Assembly (NCBI GenBank): GCA_016871475.1
Contig: VHDG01000200.1
Coordinates: 1 to 7,155, forward strand
Source of the DNA: Verrucomicrobiota bacterium
Lineage (GTDB): Bacteria > Verrucomicrobiota > Verrucomicrobiia > Limisphaerales > UBA11320
Length of the DNA: 7,155 nt
Direction: 5' to 3'
Part shown: piece by piece, positions 5,447 to 7,155 of the stretch
Layout of the letters: each line of letters opens with the position of its first letter
Numbering within the stretch: the first letter of the stretch is position 1
Notes under the pieces: generated by a model
Database searches by the model: none
Told to the model about the DNA's origin: nothing
Seen by the model: only the letters and a program-made list of their open reading frames with translations
Program-made: the position numbers and the translations under genes

Positions 5447-7048
5447 ATGGGCTTTAAGCATATCGAAAACCAGCTCTCGGCCGTTCTGACACGAATTCGT
5501 CCGACCTTGAGCCTAACGACTCATATAAAAACATCGCAAGCGATTGTATTCGTGGTATTTGCGTCGTTTTATTACGGATCATTTGCGACGGAAAACACGG
5601 AGGATCGCGGGCTGTCGGCGGGTCCACTTTTCGATCGACTCGAGCTGACGCTCGATCGCGGGAAGCGCGAGGAATGGTTGGGGCCGCTTTATTTCCGACA
5701 GGAGCGGGAAGAGGAGCGTGGATGGGGTATCCCGCCCTTGATCACATGGACCACGGACGCCGGAGTTGATTCCACCGAACTGGACATTCTTTATCCATTA
5801 TTGACTTACGATCGCTTCGGCACTGAGAAGCAGTGGCAGCTGTTTCAGTGGTTCAACTTTTCCGGCGGACAATCGATCGATGAGAGTACGAAAGGACGCT
5901 TCACGTTGTTCCCGTTTTATTTTCAGCAGCGATCCGAGAATCCGACGAACCAATACCGTGCTCTGGTGCCGATCTACGGCACGCTCAAGAACCGGTTCTT
6001 CCGGGATGAGGTCAGGTTCGTTCTGATGCCGCTCTATGCCAAGAGTCGAAAGCGGGACGTATGGACGGAGAACTATCTATTCCCATTTTTTCATCTGAGA
6101 CACGGCGGGGGTGTCCGGGGCTGGCAGTTCTGGCCGGTGACCGGGGTGGAACGAAAACCTGTCACGGAACGTGTGAACAACTGGGGGGACACTGAAAGTG
6201 TGCCGGGGCATCAAAAGTTTTTCGCCGCCTGGCCCTTTTTCTTTAAGGAAAGAACAGGAATTGGATCGACGAATGAGCTTCGGTCCACGGCATTCCTTCC
6301 GGTGTTCAGCGTCGAGCGATCGCCCTTGCGCGACTCCACCGCCTTTCCTTGGCCGCTGGGGTTCCGATTCACTGAGGATCGGGAGAAACAGTATCGCGAA
6401 TGGAATGCGCCCTGGCCTTTGGTGGTGTTCGCCCGAGGCCCTGGAAAGCATGCAAACCGGGTCTGGCCGTTATTCAGTGAAGCCAGGACGCCCACGAAGA
6501 CCACCGGCTTCTACCTCTGGCCTGTCTATAAATCGACGGATATCCGTGCAGCCCCTTTTGAACGGGATTCGTTCAGGATCTTCTTCTACGCGTACACCCA
6601 GCTTGACGATCGCAACGTTGACACGGGGGAGAGCATGAAGCGCAGGGCTGCGTGGCCATTGTTTTTCTACAAGAAGGATTTCCAGGGCCGAAGCCGCCTG
6701 CAGTTCCTCGCTCCGATAGAGGCCATGCTGCCGAACAATAAGAGCATGGAGCGGGACTGGGCTCCCGTGTGGTCCATCTGGAGGGGTGAAAAGAACCCCA
6801 AAACCGGCGCCTCCAGTCAGTCACTGCTCTGGAACCTCTACCGGATGGAAAAAACGCCAGCCTCCAAAAAGTGCTCGATCATGTTTGGTCTCTTCCAGTA
6901 TCAGACGGGCCGAGACGGGAAGCGGACCCGGTTGTTTTTCATTCCCCTTCCGAAATCGAGGCCTGCGAAGCAGGTTCCGACCACGGGGACCGAACCTTCC
7001 CAACCCGTGACTGACGTCTCCGGTACCGGGTCCACTCAGCAACGGTAA
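5447..7048 (+). CDS. Exported protein of about 22 aromatic-proline repeats, function unknown
   Basis: I do not recognise a named family. The 533-residue product has an amino-terminal hydrophobic segment at 31-47 (QAIVFVVFASFYYGSFA) that looks like a signal peptide with an unusually long leader; a TTG at codon 21 would give a more normal one. From about residue 79 to 502 the chain repeats a short unit, hydrophobic-aromatic-P-[LFVI]-[FY], followed by charged residues, every 17-21 residues. Examples are LFPFY 154-158, LMPLY 193-197, LFPFF 211-215, AWPFF 261-265, VWPLF 339-343, LWPVY 357-361 and AWPLF 402-406. The tail (503-533) is rich in Pro, Thr and Ser. Alternating aromatic and polar residues suggest beta-hairpins, so an outer-membrane barrel or periplasmic beta-solenoid are the obvious models; this is inference. 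It lies 127 nt after the MMPL gene and 3 nt before the mlaE-like gene, suggesting a role beside that transporter. No enzyme motif was found. Confidence 0.85.
   Translation: MGFKHIENQLSAVLTRIRPTLSLTTHIKTSQAIVFVVFASFYYGSFATENTEDRGLSAGPLFDRLELTLDRGKREEWLGPLYFRQEREEERGWGIPPLITWTTDAGVDSTELDILYPLLTYDRFGTEKQWQLFQWFNFSGGQSIDESTKGRFTLFPFYFQQRSENPTNQYRALVPIYGTLKNRFFRDEVRFVLMPLYAKSRKRDVWTENYLFPFFHLRHGGGVRGWQFWPVTGVERKPVTERVNNWGDTESVPGHQKFFAAWPFFFKERTGIGSTNELRSTAFLPVFSVERSPLRDSTAFPWPLGFRFTEDREKQYREWNAPWPLVVFARGPGKHANRVWPLFSEARTPTKTTGFYLWPVYKSTDIRAAPFERDSFRIFFYAYTQLDDRNVDTGESMKRRAAWPLFFYKKDFQGRSRLQFLAPIEAMLPNNKSMERDWAPVWSIWRGEKNPKTGASSQSLLWNLYRMEKTPASKKCSIMFGLFQYQTGRDGKRTRLFFIPLPKSRPAKQVPTTGTEPSQPVTDVSGTGSTQQR
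5681..6952 (+). repeat. Array of about 22 degenerate protein repeats (period 17-21 residues)
   Basis: The repeat lies inside the unknown exported protein and is visible only at protein level; the DNA copies have diverged. The anchoring proline, or its replacement, falls near residues 80, 97, 117, 136 (degenerate), 156, 175, 195, 213, 230, 263, 285, 303, 324, 341, 359, 380 (degenerate), 404, 423, 440, 463 (Asn), 481 (Gly) and 500. Most steps are 17-23 residues. The gap 230-263 holds one longer loop containing a Trp-Gly-Asp stretch. Early units have Leu/Phe before the proline, while most units from 230 to 404 have Trp. Confidence 0.75.
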
Positions 7049-7051
7049 TCT

Positions 7052-7155
7052 ATGTTTCAAAGCATCGGTGAGATCCTCCTGCTCTTGTGGCAAGTCTTCT
7101 GCTCGCTGCCGGCCATGTTCCGGCAGCGCCAGAAGGTGTATGAACAGCTGTTCGA
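7052..7155 (+). CDS. mlaE: MlaE-family ABC transporter permease, N-terminal part (runs off the right edge)
   Basis: This is the first 34 codons of a gene that continues past the window. Seen: MFQSIGEILLLLWQVFCSLP at 1-20, an amphipathic to hydrophobic leading helix, then FRQRQKVYEQLF (23-34). This matches the start of MlaE/YrbE permeases, where an interfacial helix is followed by a basic R-x-R stretch and a Q-L-[YF] segment just before the first TM helix. Known: MlaE pairs with an MlaF ATPase and an MCE protein (MlaD) to move phospholipids or related lipids between inner and outer membranes; in plants TGD1 is the counterpart. ATG at 7052 lies 3 nt after the stop of the repeat-protein gene, without a Shine-Dalgarno sequence, so translation probably depends on coupling. 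The core permease domain is outside the window, so the call rests on a short segment. Confidence 0.65.
   Translation, partial: MFQSIGEILLLLWQVFCSLPAMFRQRQKVYEQLF

Noticed and set aside
1..7155. Mobile element, CRISPR array, prophage, toxin-antitoxin or defence system
   Set aside because: No terminal inverted repeats, target duplications, spaced direct repeats, integrase or nuclease motifs were found; the tRNA shows no repeated 3' end nearby that would mark an integration site.

Overview
The window is about 7.1 kb of moderately GC-rich bacterial chromosome with mostly ordinary, tightly packed genes. The best guess for its source is the Verrucomicrobiota or a relative in the Planctomycetota-Verrucomicrobiota group. 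That rests on a secreted PQQ-like propeller protein whose mature end begins SDWPEFRGP (a style common in those phyla), on an envelope gene run combining an MMPL/RND exporter with an MlaE-type permease, and on the lack of a usable Shine-Dalgarno sequence at any visible start. No marker gene settles the taxonomy, so this is inference.

Layout. On the minus strand at the left edge, a tRNA with anticodon CAU (269-344, most like tRNA-Ile2) lies 31 nt ahead of the first 79 codons of an acetylornithine-type aminotransferase (1-237). A short divergent region (345-451) separates these from a plus-strand series that fills the rest of the window: an exported PQQ-like beta-propeller protein (452-1744), yebC (1820-2548), a 908-residue two-halved MMPL/RND lipid-exporter-like protein (2593-5319), a 533-residue exported protein of unknown function made of about 22 short aromatic-proline repeats (5447-7048), and the first 34 codons of an MlaE-family ABC permease (7052 to the right edge). 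A strong hairpin covers the MMPL stop codon (5309-5341). Its T tract is on the minus strand, so it looks more like a terminator for leftward transcription.

How the genes may work together. The right half looks like an envelope lipid-handling locus. The MMPL protein resembles HpnN-like exporters, and MlaE permeases drive phospholipid or sterol-like lipid movement between the two membranes. The exported repeat protein lies between them, only 3 nt from the mlaE-like start, so those two are almost certainly translated from one message. The repeat protein is the least explained part of the window. YebC (translation factor family), the tRNA and the aminotransferase are housekeeping genes. There is no sign of mobile elements, CRISPR arrays, phage genes or a defence system.
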